Shown here: in pieces, positions 5,267 through 5,297 of the stretch
How positions within the stretch are numbered: position 1 is the first letter of the stretch
How the letters are laid out: every line of letters starts with the position of its first letter
Assembly (NCBI GenBank): GCA_958447915.1
Contig: CAUDCB010000140.1
Span: 1 to 5,297 of the forward strand
Length of the DNA stretch: 5,297 bases
Origin: an uncultured Collinsella sp.
GTDB lineage: Bacteria > Actinomycetota > Coriobacteriia > Coriobacteriales > Coriobacteriaceae
Direction of reading: 5' to 3'
Program-made: the position numbers and the translations under genes
The notes under the pieces: generated by a model
What the model was told of the DNA's origin: nothing
The model's input: only the letters and a program-made list of their open reading frames with translations
Database searches by the model: none

Positions 5267-5297
5267 CATCTCAGTTTTATTTCTTATGGTTTATCTA

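Larger units (their letters stand above)
4889..5297. other. 409-bp non-coding control region
   Basis: I see no convincing gene here. The part next to the ATPase (4889 to about 5036) is GC-rich and holds its leader and promoter candidates. From about 5040 to the right edge the sequence is AT-richer, with A/T runs, small palindromes, CGG-containing repeats and a rightward TATAAT box. It is therefore probably a divergent promoter region serving the ATPase on the left and an unseen plus-strand gene on the right. Confidence 0.6.

Noticed and set aside
1..5297. CRISPR array, tRNA, rRNA, insertion sequence or defence system
   Set aside because: No regularly spaced repeats, tRNA-like cloverleaf, transposase motifs or defence-gene domains were seen.

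Overview
This window looks like chromosomal DNA of a GC-rich Gram-positive bacterium. The codon use is strongly GC-biased, the ribosome binding sites are strong (GGGAGG, AGGAGGGG), and one gene starts with GTG. The protein styles and intergenic signals would fit a Coriobacteriia/Collinsella-like actinobacterium, but that placement is an impression and not something the sequence proves.

All three recognisable genes lie on the minus strand, so the window is best read from right to left. At the right, 4889-5297 is a non-coding block. Its outer part (about 5040-5297) is visibly AT-richer and carries operator-like repeats and a TATAAT box pointing rightwards to a gene outside the window. Its inner part (about 4890-5036) is the control region of a P2A-type Ca2+ ATPase (2207-4888, 893 aa). 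The ATPase is followed by a long imperfect inverted repeat (2093-2183) and a strong intrinsic terminator (2015-2050). Next comes rsgA, a circularly permuted ribosome-assembly GTPase (781-1965), whose likely promoter overlaps that terminator and which has its own terminator at 729-763. Last is the 5' part of a CpaB/RcpC-like SAF-domain gene (528 down to the left edge), preceded by a promoter region with 11-bp-phased repeats and a leader hairpin.

The genes do not form one operon. Terminators separate the ATPase from rsgA and rsgA from the cpaB-like gene. The inferred roles are Ca2+ (possibly Mn2+) export, late 30S subunit maturation, and Flp/Tad pilus or related cell-surface assembly.

The most interesting item is the ATPase leader (4896-4997, minus strand). 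It can fold into hairpin P1, whose entire 7-nt loop is perfectly complementary to seven bases in the loop of a second, two-tiered hairpin. The base of that second hairpin (9 Watson-Crick pairs, 12 with G-U) contains the whole Shine-Dalgarno sequence of the ATPase. This is the layout expected of a kissing-loop, translation-controlling leader RNA, possibly an undescribed riboswitch-like element. It rests on base-pairing read by eye and needs comparative support.
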